Shown: positions 1 to 10,630, counted from the first letter of the stretch. The stretch: DNA of 45,100 nt from Christensenellaceae bacterium (GCA_948482865.1 CAOMHR010000001.1:1-45100); one strand, 5' to 3'. Notes: generated by a model from the sequence alone, not told the origin. Translations and numbers: made by a program.

Positions 1-3000
1 GCTGTGTGATGAATTCCTCGGCTTCCTTCCACCGTGCATAGGCCTGGCAGTACCCTGTACCGATGTTTTCCATCTTTACAATTTCGCTGAGATTCGCACA
101 GCCTTCGAAAGCCGACCTGTCCACGGTAATTGTCTTACAGTTTGAAAGGTCTATTTTTTGCAGGTTAATACATCCTTTGAACGCGAACCGCATAATCGAT
201 TGCAGACCCGAATCGGGTATTTCGAGCGGTTCTTCCTGAACAAAGTAAACGTTTTTCAGGTTTACGCAATCTACAAACGCGTTTTTATCTATCGTCCTGA
301 CCGTCTTGGGAATAATTACGGTTTCAACGTACTTATTTTCCTTAAACGCTTCTTCGCCGATAGTGTTTATATTTTTATCGTCGGGGATTTTAACTACTTT
401 CTGCGTGCCGCTGTATCTCGTCAGCCTGAAATTTGAAACGGTGAACGGGTCCTGAACGGCAAGCATAACGCTTGTGGAGCATTTCAGAATTTTACCGTCG
501 AAAATTTCCGCATAAATTGCCGCGGCTCCCTTTTCGTTGTGGATTACAACGTTACCGTTCTGGTCCACTTCGGCAATAGCCGTATTGCTTGAACGCCATT
601 TGAGTTCGTAGTTGGAAAGGTCGTAATACCAGGGCTGGGCTATTACTTCGAGCGTGAACGTCTGTCCCGCGTTCATTTTTACCGTGCCTGTGGCTTTGAC
701 CAGACTGTCAAGATTGTTTTTAACCATTCCGAACGAAAGCGACGTGGGGAATGTCAGTTTCTTGCCGTTGTCTACTACCGTTACCTTTATTTCTTTACTC
801 TTGCCGTTTGCGCCTGTTACGGTTACGGTAGCGGGGATATTGGGTCTTGTGGGAGCGACGCCGAAAATTTCGCCGTTAAATACTTTTACGTAACGCTCGC
901 TGCCCGTTGTCCAGGTAAAGTTTGAAAGGTTTGCGTTGCCAGCGTACTTCAACGCAACTTTATAAGTTTCGTTTACGCCCACGGTTATTTCACTGTCGCC
1001 GAGAATTTCAAAATCAGAAGGCAGCGTGCTTGCCGTAGAAGATACGAAGTTCAGTTTTAAAACTCTGTGGTTCAAAGCATAGTCGTCAATCTGTATATAC
1101 AGCCTGTCTTTATACTTCGAATACTGTTCCATCAGGTTTGTTATATCTATCGAAACGGTGGTTGTGCCATTCTTTTTAGCGTTGTAAACAGGGGTTATAT
1201 AGTCGGTTACAAGTCTCAATTCGGTTGCGTCGTCGGGGTTTTCGTTCTCGGAATAACAGAGCAGAACCGCCTGCGCATAAGTGTTGTCGTATATATCCAA
1301 ATCGAGATAAACGCTTTGCCACTCTTTGCCGTTGCTGTCCTTGTGATCAACGTATCTTACGCGCGAATCTTCCAGAACGGGAGCTTCATAGTCGACGTAG
1401 AACGTCATTGAGAAAGTGTTGTCTTCGCTCTTTGCGCCCTGCTCGTACTGCTCTTCGTTGAAATAGAAGTAGAAGTCAAGCGCGTACTTGCCGTTGTTCA
1501 CAAGCCCGAGTTCGTCGGGGTCAAATTCCAGAAGTACCTGCGACGGGGTTGAAACGCCGCCGCCCGCATACGCCTTATTGAGACGGTAGACGTTATCGCG
1601 TTTGATAATTTCGCCCGTTTCCGCGTCGTACAAGTCGTAAGTTACGACTGCCGCGTTTCTTAAAAGTCCCGCGTACAACGCGCGTATACCGTACGTCGTC
1701 ATATAGTTCGTGGGGTCGTCTTCGCCGTAGAACCAGTTGTAACGCGACAGAACCGCGTGTTCGGTCGTTGCGTAAATCTGCTCTGCGTTCTCGTCCTGAG
1801 TATACGCAAACCCGCCCATAGGAACAGAGTACAGATTATTGTAGTACATTGCGTAAGCCTGCGTAGCCCAAACGCTTTCCTTGGGTCTGGTATCGTCGTT
1901 CAGCGATTTATCCTGCTCGAACTCGGCGATTTCATACGCGCTGTAATCGAGCATGGGAGCGGACTCCCAGTCGCCGTAGAAGCCCATATAGGGAAGATTC
2001 AAGTCGCACTGTCCTTCCGATTGCGATTTAAGGGTTATAAATCCTTCCACAAACATACCGTTGGGGAAACTTGAATTTATATAATTCTTTTCGCTTTCGT
2101 CAAGTTCCAGCGTTACTGTTATTTTAGCATACTCGCCGGGCTTTACGGTAAACGCTTCGTTTTTGGCGAGCGAACGCGAATTTGCGCCGTTTTCGTTTAT
2201 AGTCCAGACGGGGTCGATTTTGTTGAGAAGATAAGCCTTTTCCGCAACGGTCAGTTTATCGGAAGAAAGGGTTTCGGTAAACATCTGCGAGCTTGCAACA
2301 AAGCTAAGGTCGTTGGCTCCGAAGTTGGAAACGAAGAAGCTGAACGTGTATTTGCCCGCTTTTTTCTCGTCTTCGCCGAGTTCTATTTTGGGTCTGTTGT
2401 CTTCCGCTCCACCGTTCGCTTCGTCCGTCCACAGGTATGCGCCCGTTTCAAACGCGTTTTTAAGGGTCGCAAGTCCCGCGCCCTGCTTTCTGGGGGAATA
2501 GGGAAGACCGTTCATATCGTATACGGTCGTAGATGTACTCATTACAATCTGGTTTACCAGACTGGTAATTTTGAGCGAGTCGTTATTGTGGATTGCCGAA
2601 AGATTGTTTTTTACATAGCTGCGGACAAGCGCGACAAAGCCCGCAAGATTGGGCGAAGCCATGGAAGTTCCGCTCATTTCATCGTAGCCGCCCGCAACGG
2701 TGGAAGTAATTTCGCCGCCGTGCGCGGTTACGTCGGGTTTAAGTTTCAGGTCGGGAGTTGCACCCCAGGACGAGTAATCGTTCATAAAGGGTCCCGCCTG
2801 ATAGGACGTGTTCACTTCTATATAGCCGAACGAAAGTCTTTTGCCGCGGTCGTCGTAACATAGTTTATTTCCTTCGTCCATAGTAATGGATACCGCGGGA
2901 ATGGGATTTTCGATATCGCCGACCGACATACCTATCGAACCCGCCACGTTGTTGTAGACGATGATAGCGTCGGCGTACTGCATAGCCGTCCTTATCTTCG

Positions 3001-4654
3001 CTTCGAAGTTGGTTGAACCGCGGCGCACAAGCGCGATTGTCCTGTACTTGTCGTCGTTCAAAAGATTTTTTATGCTTGAAGTGTAGTCCGCTTCCTGCCC
3101 TACGCCGGGAACGACTACGTATTTGAAAGTTTCATTGGTCTTGTTGCCAAGAAGCTGTTTTGCAAAATTGAATTTTACCGAGTTTGTATCGCTCGATTCG
3201 GTATAGAAAATCGAAGTAGCGTAATTTGTGTCTGCATTCGCGACCATAAAGGGAGCTTTAAGACCGTTTACGCTGGCGACCGAAACGGCGCCGTCAAAAG
3301 TAGAAGGCGAACCTACCGTACCCGAGTCGGGGTTGGTTGCAAGGTTGGTACCGAACGCGCTGCCGTAACCGGAGCTGTAATCGTTGCTCGCCGCGCATAT
3401 AAGGCTTATGCCCGCGCTCTTTACCGACCTGTAAACTTCGTCCAGAAGCTGACCTTCGTCATCCCCTTCCATTGCGCCGGACGAGAAACCCGCAGTAGTT
3501 CCGAGCGACATATTGACAACGTCTACGCCGAGCGAAACGCAGTCTTCGAGCGCGGCAACCAGATTTTCCGTCGTTGCGCCGCCGAGATCGGGATTTTCAT
3601 AATCGTCGGTAAACACTTTACAGATAACCAGCTGCGCGTTGGGCGCAACGCCTATAAATTCGTTATCTATGAGATTTCCGTCTTTGTCCTTATAGCTGTC
3701 CGCGTGTCCCGCCACAATACCCGCAACGTGGGTGCCGTGCTGCGAATACGAAGGATATACGTCCGCGTCGCCGTCGGCATAGTCGTAAGCAAAGGGAACT
3801 TTGTCGTTTACGTACAGGTCGTCCGCGGTGATGTTTTTGCCGTTTGCCGCCGAAAGAGTTACTGCATTGAACTGTTTATCCCTGAGTTTATCGGCAACGT
3901 AGCCTTTGTCCATAGCCAGCGTATTTGCATCGGGCATATAAGTCGTAAACGCTTCGTGCGTGTAATCGAGACCGGTATCGAGTACGGCGACGGTCATACC
4001 GCTTCCGTCGGCGCCGTATTTTTCAAGAATTTCGGAAGAATCGTAAATACCCGTTGCGTAAACGTTGCTGTAATTGTTGGTAGCGCCTGCAACAACGTCT
4101 TCAGCCTTAATAGCTTCGGGCTGGGAATAGGTCTGGGAAAGATAAGCGGATTTTACGCCCGTAATACTCTTTATTGCGGAAATCTGGGAAGCGTCCACTT
4201 CTATCGCTACTGCGTTGGTTACCGTAGTGTACTGGTAGCGCACTTCATAGCTCACGCCGAGCGACGAAAGCGAATTTAAAAAGTTGCTCTGGCTCTCTTT
4301 GATTGACTTAATCTTTTTACTGCCCGAATATGAAGAAATATAATCGGCTACCGTTTCGCCGTCGGGAACGCTTTCCGAAACCGAGTCGGCGCTAAGTCTT
4401 ACAATAACAGTCTTCTTGCCGCTGCTTGAAGTCGTATAGCCTGTGTTTTCCAGTACGGACTTGCTTAAATTCTGCAAAGCAACGCCGCTCAGGTCTACTT
4501 TTCCCGTCACGTCGGTGTATTCTACGCTGTCATATTTTTCATCGGCGAGTTCCTTGCCTTTGCTGCCGGCAAAAGCGAGCAGGTTCCCTGCGGCAAAAGT
4601 TGCCGCCATTACACCCGTAAGACATAAACAAGCCGCACGTCTGAATTTTGTCAT
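1..4654 (-). CDS. Secreted S8 (subtilisin-like) serine peptidase with BspA-type leucine-rich repeats, 3' end cut by window
   Basis: Read on the minus strand from ATG at 4654 (GGAGG 5 nt upstream); open to the left edge, so at least 1551 residues. N-terminal signal peptide (about residues 1-29). The catalytic triad of the subtilase family is visible: Asp226 in VLDTGLD, His306 in QHGTHVAG, Ser664 in GTSMASP. A protease-associated (PA)-like insert lies between His and Ser, and an Fn3/DUF1034-like segment follows Ser, as in C5a-peptidase-type cell-envelope proteases. After that come Ig-like segments and, in the last ~130 visible residues, LRR_5/BspA-like repeats (IGEEAFKENKYVETV, MRFAFKGCINLQKI, RSAFEGCANLSEI). 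It is probably an exported, surface-held protease acting on proteins outside the cell. The cell-wall anchor, if any, is outside the window. Only the triad assignment is firm; the substrate is unknown. Confidence 0.9.
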   Translation of the reverse strand, partial: MTKFRRAACLCLTGVMAATFAAGNLLAFAGSKGKELADEKYDSVEYTDVTGKVDLSGVALQNLSKSVLENTGYTTSSSGKKTVIVRLSADSVSESVPDGETVADYISSYSGSKKIKSIKESQSNFLNSLSSLGVSYEVRYQYTTVTNAVAIEVDASQISAIKSITGVKSAYLSQTYSQPEAIKAEDVVAGATNNYSNVYATGIYDSSEILEKYGADGSGMTVAVLDTGLDYTHEAFTTYMPDANTLAMDKGYVADKLRDKQFNAVTLSAANGKNITADDLYVNDKVPFAYDYADGDADVYPSYSQHGTHVAGIVAGHADSYKDKDGNLIDNEFIGVAPNAQLVICKVFTDDYENPDLGGATTENLVAALEDCVSLGVDVVNMSLGTTAGFSSGAMEGDDEGQLLDEVYRSVKSAGISLICAASNDYSSGYGSAFGTNLATNPDSGTVGSPSTFDGAVSVASVNGLKAPFMVANADTNYATSIFYTESSDTNSVKFNFAKQLLGNKTNETFKYVVVPGVGQEADYTSSIKNLLNDDKYRTIALVRRGSTNFEAKIRTAMQYADAIIVYNNVAGSIGMSVGDIENPIPAVSITMDEGNKLCYDDRGKRLSFGYIEVNTSYQAGPFMNDYSSWGATPDLKLKPDVTAHGGEITSTVAGGYDEMSGTSMASPNLAGFVALVRSYVKNNLSAIHNNDSLKITSLVNQIVMSTSTTVYDMNGLPYSPRKQGAGLATLKNAFETGAYLWTDEANGGAEDNRPKIELGEDEKKAGKYTFSFFVSNFGANDLSFVASSQMFTETLSSDKLTVAEKAYLLNKIDPVWTINENGANSRSLAKNEAFTVKPGEYAKITVTLELDESEKNYINSSFPNGMFVEGFITLKSQSEGQCDLNLPYMGFYGDWESAPMLDYSAYEIAEFEQDKSLNDDTRPKESVWATQAYAMYYNNLYSVPMGGFAYTQDENAEQIYATTEHAVLSRYNWFYGEDDPTNYMTTYGIRALYAGLLRNAAVVTYDLYDAETGEIIKRDNVYRLNKAYAGGGVSTPSQVLLEFDPDELGLVNNGKYALDFYFYFNEEQYEQGAKSEDNTFSMTFYVDYEAPVLEDSRVRYVDHKDSNGKEWQSVYLDLDIYDNTYAQAVLLCYSENENPDDATELRLVTDYITPVYNAKKNGTTTVSIDITNLMEQYSKYKDRLYIQIDDYALNHRVLKLNFVSSTASTLPSDFEILGDSEITVGVNETYKVALKYAGNANLSNFTWTTGSERYVKVFNGEIFGVAPTRPNIPATVTVTGANGKSKEIKVTVVDNGKKLTFPTSLSFGMVKNNLDSLVKATGTVKMNAGQTFTLEVIAQPWYYDLSNYELKWRSSNTAIAEVDQNGNVVIHNEKGAAAIYAEIFDGKILKCSTSVMLAVQDPFTVSNFRLTRYSGTQKVVKIPDDKNINTIGEEAFKENKYVETVIIPKTVRTIDKNAFVDCVNLKNVYFVQEEPLEIPDSGLQSIMRFAFKGCINLQKIDLSNCKTITVDRSAFEGCANLSEIVKMENIGTGYCQAYARWKEAEEFITQ

Positions 4655-4701
4655 TTAATCCTCCGAATTTACTTATCTTTAATTCACTTTAAACACTGCA
4701 A

Positions 4702-4721
4702 AAAGGGCAATGCTGCCCTTT
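4702..4721 (-). terminator. Hairpin between lipoprotein and protease genes (weak terminator or attenuator)
   Basis: 8-bp stem AAAGGGCA/TGCCCTTT with a 4-nt loop, 4 nt after the stop codon of the 4726-9267 gene on the minus strand. Only four T follow before GC-containing sequence, so termination may be partial. I see no convincing promoter between it and the protease start at 4654, so some transcription may continue into the protease gene. Confidence 0.45.
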
Positions 4722-4725
4722 CGCA

Positions 4726-7700
4726 TTAATTATCACTTTCTTCTTCGCCGATTACAAGCGCAATCGTGTAATAATCTGCGCCGTAGTCCGAACTGTAATC
4801 AAGAACGTAAGTTTCCGTTACGCCGTCCTTCGTCAACTCAAGAGTGTACTGCATACGGGTCTGGTCGTGATTTTTGATTACGTAGCTGTAAACCAAGCCG
4901 CTTGAAGTAACTACTTTGCCGTTGCCGTGGAAGGCAAACTCTACCTCGTCCTTATCTTTTGCCGTAACGGTGTACAGATTATCGGGTAAAACTTTTGCAT
5001 AATGCTTGCCGTTTGCCTGATATTCTCCGTCTGCGTCTTCAAAGAAGAGATAGTAAAGACGGCTTTCGTCCGAACGCAACAGAACCTGGTTGAATTCGTC
5101 TATGCTGTAAGAGAAAGTTTCAACAATTTTGCCGTCTTTCACGTACTTCGCCGCGCCGTCCGTAAACAGGCTTAAACCGAAGCCGTCAAGGATAAGCGTT
5201 CCGCCGTCGTAAGAGTATTCGCCCTTATATTCGTCAAACCCGCTTCCGATGCAAACACTGAACAACCCTTCGGTATTGTTGCTTGTGCTTATAGCAAGTT
5301 CGGTTACGTCGTTGCCGTCGAGAACGTTGATATAAAGGGGCAATGCTGTGGGATCCGCGGGGTCGGTGATGGTAACGTAATTTCCTTCGGGATAATAGGT
5401 GAACGTGTAAGACTTGCCGTAATAAGTGCCGCTTGCCTTATAGTCTGCGCTGAAGTTTCCTATCACCAGCTTTTCGCCGTAGCTGTTAGCGATAAACCAT
5501 TCGCCCGTGAACGGGTTATACACATAGAGCGTAGTTGAACCTAATTTGAATTCGTTGCCGGAAACAGTTATTGTACCCGAATTATACGTCTGCGTGGTTT
5601 CAGTGCCGTTGGGTGCGGTTATCGTCATTGTACCGCCGCCCGCAAGGTCGCCCTTGCCGTCGAACGAGTAGACGTTTCCGCTTGCGTCCGTAAGTCTGAC
5701 TCTGTACCACTTGTCGCGGGGCTGAAGTTCGAACGTAGCCGCGCCTGTAACGCTTATCGTTCCCGTTGCTTCGTTGAAACTTATATTATAGGTTTTTCCG
5801 TCGCATTCGAGCACGCCCGTTAAAGTGTTGTTCTGAAGCGTATACGTGCCCGCTTTTCCATTTACGGTAGCCGTTCCCTTTACTGCGACAAATTCCTGAC
5901 TGCCTTCAGTTGCATAATTGCCGAGTCCGTTAAAGGTTACGTCGTAGCCGCTGCTGACCCAGTCGCCCTTGAAATCGTCATACAGATAGAACGTAGTAAC
6001 TTCGCTCTTGCCCGTATCGGGACGGAACACAGGTCCCCAAAGGGTAGCGCTGTTTTCGCGGTATATAAGCGAAGCAATCAGAAGATCGTTTCTGTACAAA
6101 CGGATTACGGGGGTGTTTTCGTAAGTTTCTATAATCTGCTTATTCGTAGCGGAGTCTGTTCCGACCACAACGGAAAGCGTGCTTACTCTCACGTCGTAAT
6201 TTACGTCATAGCTGCCGTACGTCGAGCCGTAATTTATAGTAGCTTCGCCGTAGCCGTCGGAAGTTATTCCTTTCAAATCTATTTCGATAGCGAACATACG
6301 GGCAAAGTTGTTCCATACGCCCGCATGGCTGTTCTGCTTGTAGTAGTAAACTTCACTGCCGAGAACAAGCTGCCCTTCCGCATTGAACGTGAATTTGGTT
6401 CCGTCGCTGAGCTTTATGCCGTCGCCGTCGGGCGAATAGGTGCCGTTCTTGCTGTCAATTACGGTTAAAACGCCGTCGTTGTATCCGTAATAACGGTACG
6501 TCCAGCCGCCCTTGCCGTCAAAGGTATATTCTTTATGCGAACCTGCCGACTTTTCCCACACGCCTTCGAACTTGTCGTATGCGGTAAGGCTTACGCCGTC
6601 CACGGTAAGGTTTCCGCCCGAAACCGTTCCTGTCAAAGTTGCGTCGTTCGTCTTTATTTCAATACTTCCGCCGTTCACGGTAAACGTGAAGTTCTGTTTG
6701 ACTCCCGCATTGACGTATACGCCTGTGCCGTCGGTATTAAAGGTATACTCCACGCCCGTAGCGTAATACTTGCCGTAACCGAAGTTTTCAATTTCTTTTA
6801 CCGCTTTTACGGGATTTGTCGCAGGGTAAAATTCATTATCCCATACGGTCATAATGCCGTTATCTACGGTCGCCTTAAACGACGTATACGCATTATTTGA
6901 CTTTCCGTCTATTATAGCGAGATAGGTGTCGCGCAAAGTGATTGTTGCGCCGTTGTAATAGTAATACGATTGGCTTACAAGCGCGCCGTCGCGGTAAATA
7001 AGCGTTCCGTCGGGTTTGAGTTCAAGATACTTGTCGCCTTCGGCTACCCATTGCAGGGTGTAAACAAGTTTGCCGTCCGTATCGTTTTCACGATAGTTGC
7101 CGGTATTCGCAGACCACTGCAAATAGTATTTACCAGCAACTTCGCCGTAATTCGCAAAGCCTGCGTAAAGTGTAACGCCGTGGGTGGGAACATAACAGTT
7201 GGGCACTCTGACGGCGAGATTCTCGTCAAAGAAGTATCCGAAAGAACGCAGTCCGCCGTCGCCGTTAAGGTATTCGGGAATAGTGTGCGTTTCGGTTTCC
7301 GAAGGAGAAGCCAGATACCAGTAGGACATGGGGAAGTATGCGTTTGCAACGTTCTGTATAACAGAGCTGTTTCCGCCTACCGTAACGTCTTTAAAACTTA
7401 CGGTGATATCGAAAACATTGCTGCCTTCGCCCGTATTTACAGTGGGATAGCCCGTGCCGTTAAACGCCCAGTCGCCTTCGCTCCAACCGAGCGTATTTTT
7501 TATATAATCGTTGTTTATCGTAACGTCTTTATCAGCCGCGGAAACGCAGTTGTAAATAAGTCCTTTTTCTGACTGGATATACGCGCCGCCTTCATTGCCG
7601 CCCTTGCCTATGAAACCGGCAATTTCGCCTTCGACCGCATAGTTTGAACCAGCCGCCGCGCGTGCGCTTACTTCGCCCGTGAAAAAGCTGTTCGCGATTA

Positions 7701-9267
7701 TCGCGTCGTAATTGAGTTCGCCCGCGATACCGCCCGCATAAGCGTAACGGAAATCGCCGTAGTCGGGGTCGTTTCCGAGACGGGTGTAGCCGTCGACGTA
7801 TCCGGTTGCATAGCTGTTTGTTACAGAACCGTAGGGATAAAGCAGACCTACGATACCGCCCGCGCGCATTGCGCCTTCAATGTCGCCCGTAGTGTAGCAG
7901 TTTATAATCATTGCGGCGATATTTTCGTCATAAGACCTTACCGCGCCCGCAATTCCGCCTACGCCGTAAACGCAGCCCGCGTTACCCATAATTGTGACGT
8001 TTGTAGAGCAGGAGCGCACCGTGGAATAGTAGCGCATACCGTTCGTTTCCATTAAAGCCGAAAGCTGGTAACCTATTATTCCGCCGATATAGCCGAACTT
8101 ATTGTTGCCCGCCGTTGCCGTAATGACGCCGCTTACGGAACAGTTGGTGATATTTACGCCCATACCGTAAGCAACCACGCCGCCCGCGAAAAATCCGTTG
8201 TATTCCCTGTTGTCGTCCGTATCGAACTTTGCCGCGTTGATGTCGCAGGTAAAGTTTTCAAGGTTCAAATCGTAAATCTGCGCGCCTGCCGCCACGCCGA
8301 ACAGTCCGATATTGGGCATAAACGCTTCGGTAAAATCGGTCTGGTCTATAGCGGTAGACGAGATATAGTAATTGGAAATAGTGTGGCCGTTGCCGTTGAA
8401 ATCTCCGCCGAAATAGTAAGAGTCCGAAATTCCTATTATGAACAGCTCTTCGCCGCGCATATCGATATCGTTTTCAAGACTGAAATACGACGTGGAAATT
8501 TGTCCCCAATAGAAATCGTTGTTCATAAACGAAGACAGAACGTAAAGGTCTATCGGCTTTCTGAGTTTGTAGGGATTATCAGCGGTACCGTTACCGTCTA
8601 TATAAACATTTTCTCCGTCCTTACGACCGACGAAAGAGTCGTCAAGTTCAAGACCCTGAATGCTTACGTTTATCTTACCGTTGATTTCTATATGATATTT
8701 ACCGTCCGTATCGGGATCGATAATCTGCGTGTTCGAAAGCACTTCGAACCTGGGATTTTCGCCGTAGTAAACGCTTACGTCAATAGTAAACGTAACTTTG
8801 GTGCCGATATCTAACTTGGTGCCTTTCTCGGCGTCGGTATCTATTTCGTGAAGGGTGCCGTCTGCGTCAACATATTCCGCATTAAAAGTCACACGGTAGT
8901 CGTTGCCGTCCTTGTCGCCCTTGTCAAACGTAATTGAGTTTCTTTCCGTAGCATACACGCCGGAAACTTCAACGGTGGTATCTTCTTTTATTTTGAAAGA
9001 ATAAAAGCCTTCTCCGTCCGCTTCGATTTCTTCGCCGTTTACGTCGACTTTCGGTTCGCCCTGGGCGTCTTCGTCAAGTTCGACCTTGAAAACCACCTTG
9101 TAACCGGATTTAACTTCATATCCCGAAGGAATTTCGCAAACAACGTTCGCGCCTTCCGCAGTAGCAAAATAAAGTTTGTAATATTGCGTTTCCTTGCACG
9201 AAGCCGCCGCCAGTCCTACGCACGTAATGCACACGACTGCAAGTATCGCCAATAAAAATTTTTTCAT
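4726..9267 (-). CDS. Large surface lipoprotein with GLUG-type repeats and tandem beta domains
   Basis: 1513 residues. The first 24 residues are a lipoprotein signal with lipobox LAAASC; Cys24 would be lipidated, placing the protein on the outer face of the membrane. Residues ~30-230 form acidic beta-rich modules. Residues ~230-620 contain repeats of the GLUG kind (glycine/alanine-rich strands such as GGIIGYQLSA, GGIAGAVRS, GGIVGLLYPYG, GGIAGELNY), often found in bacterial surface adhesins. The remainder is a series of ~80-110-residue modules of the pattern F-x-G-x-W ... TFDGKGxW ... GTYxxxGDGIxLSDG, repeated many times. RBS AGGAG is 7-8 nt before ATG. Its neighbour downstream is the exported protease, so the two may form a surface locus. 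Adhesin or glycan-binding roles are inference; no enzyme motif was seen. Confidence 0.8.
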   Translation of the reverse strand: MKKFLLAILAVVCITCVGLAAASCKETQYYKLYFATAEGANVVCEIPSGYEVKSGYKVVFKVELDEDAQGEPKVDVNGEEIEADGEGFYSFKIKEDTTVEVSGVYATERNSITFDKGDKDGNDYRVTFNAEYVDADGTLHEIDTDAEKGTKLDIGTKVTFTIDVSVYYGENPRFEVLSNTQIIDPDTDGKYHIEINGKINVSIQGLELDDSFVGRKDGENVYIDGNGTADNPYKLRKPIDLYVLSSFMNNDFYWGQISTSYFSLENDIDMRGEELFIIGISDSYYFGGDFNGNGHTISNYYISSTAIDQTDFTEAFMPNIGLFGVAAGAQIYDLNLENFTCDINAAKFDTDDNREYNGFFAGGVVAYGMGVNITNCSVSGVITATAGNNKFGYIGGIIGYQLSALMETNGMRYYSTVRSCSTNVTIMGNAGCVYGVGGIAGAVRSYDENIAAMIINCYTTGDIEGAMRAGGIVGLLYPYGSVTNSYATGYVDGYTRLGNDPDYGDFRYAYAGGIAGELNYDAIIANSFFTGEVSARAAAGSNYAVEGEIAGFIGKGGNEGGAYIQSEKGLIYNCVSAADKDVTINNDYIKNTLGWSEGDWAFNGTGYPTVNTGEGSNVFDITVSFKDVTVGGNSSVIQNVANAYFPMSYWYLASPSETETHTIPEYLNGDGGLRSFGYFFDENLAVRVPNCYVPTHGVTLYAGFANYGEVAGKYYLQWSANTGNYRENDTDGKLVYTLQWVAEGDKYLELKPDGTLIYRDGALVSQSYYYYNGATITLRDTYLAIIDGKSNNAYTSFKATVDNGIMTVWDNEFYPATNPVKAVKEIENFGYGKYYATGVEYTFNTDGTGVYVNAGVKQNFTFTVNGGSIEIKTNDATLTGTVSGGNLTVDGVSLTAYDKFEGVWEKSAGSHKEYTFDGKGGWTYRYYGYNDGVLTVIDSKNGTYSPDGDGIKLSDGTKFTFNAEGQLVLGSEVYYYKQNSHAGVWNNFARMFAIEIDLKGITSDGYGEATINYGSTYGSYDVNYDVRVSTLSVVVGTDSATNKQIIETYENTPVIRLYRNDLLIASLIYRENSATLWGPVFRPDTGKSEVTTFYLYDDFKGDWVSSGYDVTFNGLGNYATEGSQEFVAVKGTATVNGKAGTYTLQNNTLTGVLECDGKTYNISFNEATGTISVTGAATFELQPRDKWYRVRLTDASGNVYSFDGKGDLAGGGTMTITAPNGTETTQTYNSGTITVSGNEFKLGSTTLYVYNPFTGEWFIANSYGEKLVIGNFSADYKASGTYYGKSYTFTYYPEGNYVTITDPADPTALPLYINVLDGNDVTELAISTSNNTEGLFSVCIGSGFDEYKGEYSYDGGTLILDGFGLSLFTDGAAKYVKDGKIVETFSYSIDEFNQVLLRSDESRLYYLFFEDADGEYQANGKHYAKVLPDNLYTVTAKDKDEVEFAFHGNGKVVTSSGLVYSYVIKNHDQTRMQYTLELTKDGVTETYVLDYSSDYGADYYTIALVIGEEESDN

Positions 9268-9332
9268 TGCTGTCTCCTTCTGTTTTACCTGATTGCCGCG
9301 GAATAAAATGCGGCATTATTCAATATAAAGCC

Positions 9333-9361
9333 ATTATACAATATAATTTATAAAAATTCAA
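9333..9361 (-). promoter_or_regulatory. Sigma70-type promoter for the lipoprotein gene
   Basis: On the minus strand: -35 TTGAAT (9361-9356), 17-bp spacer, -10 TATAAT (9338-9333), about 65 nt upstream of the lipoprotein start. Flanking DNA is AT-rich. Confidence 0.65.
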
Positions 9362-9622
9362 CTGATTTGACCTAAAAATCGAAAATATCTTCAATCCTTT
9401 TAAATACCGCAAAAATGCGCGTTTCAGGCATAATTACCCCTTTAAACGGTAAAAAAATATCGTATTTTACCTTTTTTAGGTCTATTAAACGTTTTTTACA
9501 ACTCTCCGCCGCACCAAAACCCCGCATACCGCCGCAACAATGTTATGCAAGTATTATTGTATAAATGTATAAATGCCCCCGTTTTATTCGCTTACGCCGC
9601 ACACCTGCGCCGTAACGTACGC
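9362..9622. other. Intergenic stretch between divergent promoters
   Basis: Non-coding DNA between the lipoprotein promoter and the yitT promoter. It contains a 7-bp stem GGTAAAA/TTTTACC (near 9448-9471) and short AT-rich repeats around 9545-9580. No ORF with a ribosome site and no recognised RNA was found. Confidence 0.5.
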
Positions 9623-9651
9623 TTGACAGTTTTCAACGATTTGCTTATAAT
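9623..9651 (+). promoter_or_regulatory. Consensus sigma70 promoter for yitT-like gene
   Basis: TTGACA at 9623-9628, 17-bp spacer, TATAAT at 9646-9651. The start codon of the YitT-like gene is 58 nt downstream of the -10 box. Confidence 0.8.
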
Positions 9652-9708
9652 ATAATTAGAATGCTACGATAAGCCGTTTTTAAGGCGATCGGGATTAAAG
9701 GGCGTGCA

Positions 9709-10611
9709 ATGAAGAAAAAAGCACTTTTTTACTTTAAAAGATATTTAATAATCGTACTGGGCTGTATAATCTACTCGGTGGGCGTTTCGTTCTTTCTTGA
9801 CGCAAACAACATTGCGTCGGGCGGTGTTACGGGTATCGCCATTATAATAAGCTACCTTTTAGAGTCCACTCCCGCCGCGTCGATACTCACAACGGGCGTG
9901 CTGATTATCATAATTAACGTGCCGCTCTTTATTCTCGGCTTTATATTCTTCGGTAAAGGGTTCACTCTTTCCACCCTGTTTGCAACCGTGTTATCTTCCG
10001 TATTAATAGAAGTTTGGAATTTAACGCTAAAAAAATTCATACCGGTCACCAACGACATACTTATTTCTTCGTTAGTGGGCGGCGCGCTGTTCGGCATTGG
10101 GCTGGGTCTCATTTTCAGAATGGGCAGCACCACTGGCGGCACGGACATAGTAGTCAAACTTCTGAGAAAGAAATTCCGCTACGTGAATACTGGCGTTATT
10201 TCAATGATTATAGACATTGTAATCGTCTGCTCGTCGTTTGCGGCTTACCGCGACTTTGACCTTTTATGTTACACCGTCATATCCATAGTAATACTCACTA
10301 TCGCTTTCGACACGGTGCTATACGGCGGCAACTCGGCAAAACTCGTCTATATAATTTCGGTTGAAGACAAAGCCGGATTAATATGCGACAGAATAATCAA
10401 AGAACTGGACATCAGCGCGACGATCACGGATGGTAAAGGCGCATACACCGGCGATAACAAGCGTATGATTTTGTGCGCGATAAAAAGTTTCCTTTATCCG
10501 AAGCTGCGCGACGTCGTTAAAGACTGCGACCCCGCCGCCTTTATGATTGTTACGTCCGCAAAAGAAATTTACGGCGAAGGCTACAAAAACCACACCGACG
10601 AAGAGCTGTAA
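9709..10611 (+). CDS. YitT family membrane protein (YitT membrane domain + C-terminal DUF2179)
   Basis: 300 residues, typical for the family. Residues ~10-205 are the membrane domain with five or six hydrophobic helices, including the family-typical ASGGVTGIA and GSTTGGTDI glycine-rich motifs. Residues ~215-295 form the soluble DUF2179 domain (DKAGLICDRIIKELD... TAYT/GDNKRMI-like pattern). Family members are integral membrane proteins of unclear function in Firmicutes; transport has been suggested but not shown. Start ATG follows AAAGGG by 6 nt and lies behind a consensus promoter. It stands alone and ends at a strong bidirectional terminator. Confidence 0.88.
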   Translation: MKKKALFYFKRYLIIVLGCIIYSVGVSFFLDANNIASGGVTGIAIIISYLLESTPAASILTTGVLIIIINVPLFILGFIFFGKGFTLSTLFATVLSSVLIEVWNLTLKKFIPVTNDILISSLVGGALFGIGLGLIFRMGSTTGGTDIVVKLLRKKFRYVNTGVISMIIDIVIVCSSFAAYRDFDLLCYTVISIVILTIAFDTVLYGGNSAKLVYIISVEDKAGLICDRIIKELDISATITDGKGAYTGDNKRMILCAIKSFLYPKLRDVVKDCDPAAFMIVTSAKEIYGEGYKNHTDEEL

Positions 10612-10630
10612 TGTTTTAGATGCTTAAAAA

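Noticed and set aside
3704..4279. Several plus-strand frames over the protease and lipoprotein genes.
   Set aside because: They are mirror images of strongly coding minus-strand genes, with repetitive non-protein-like composition.
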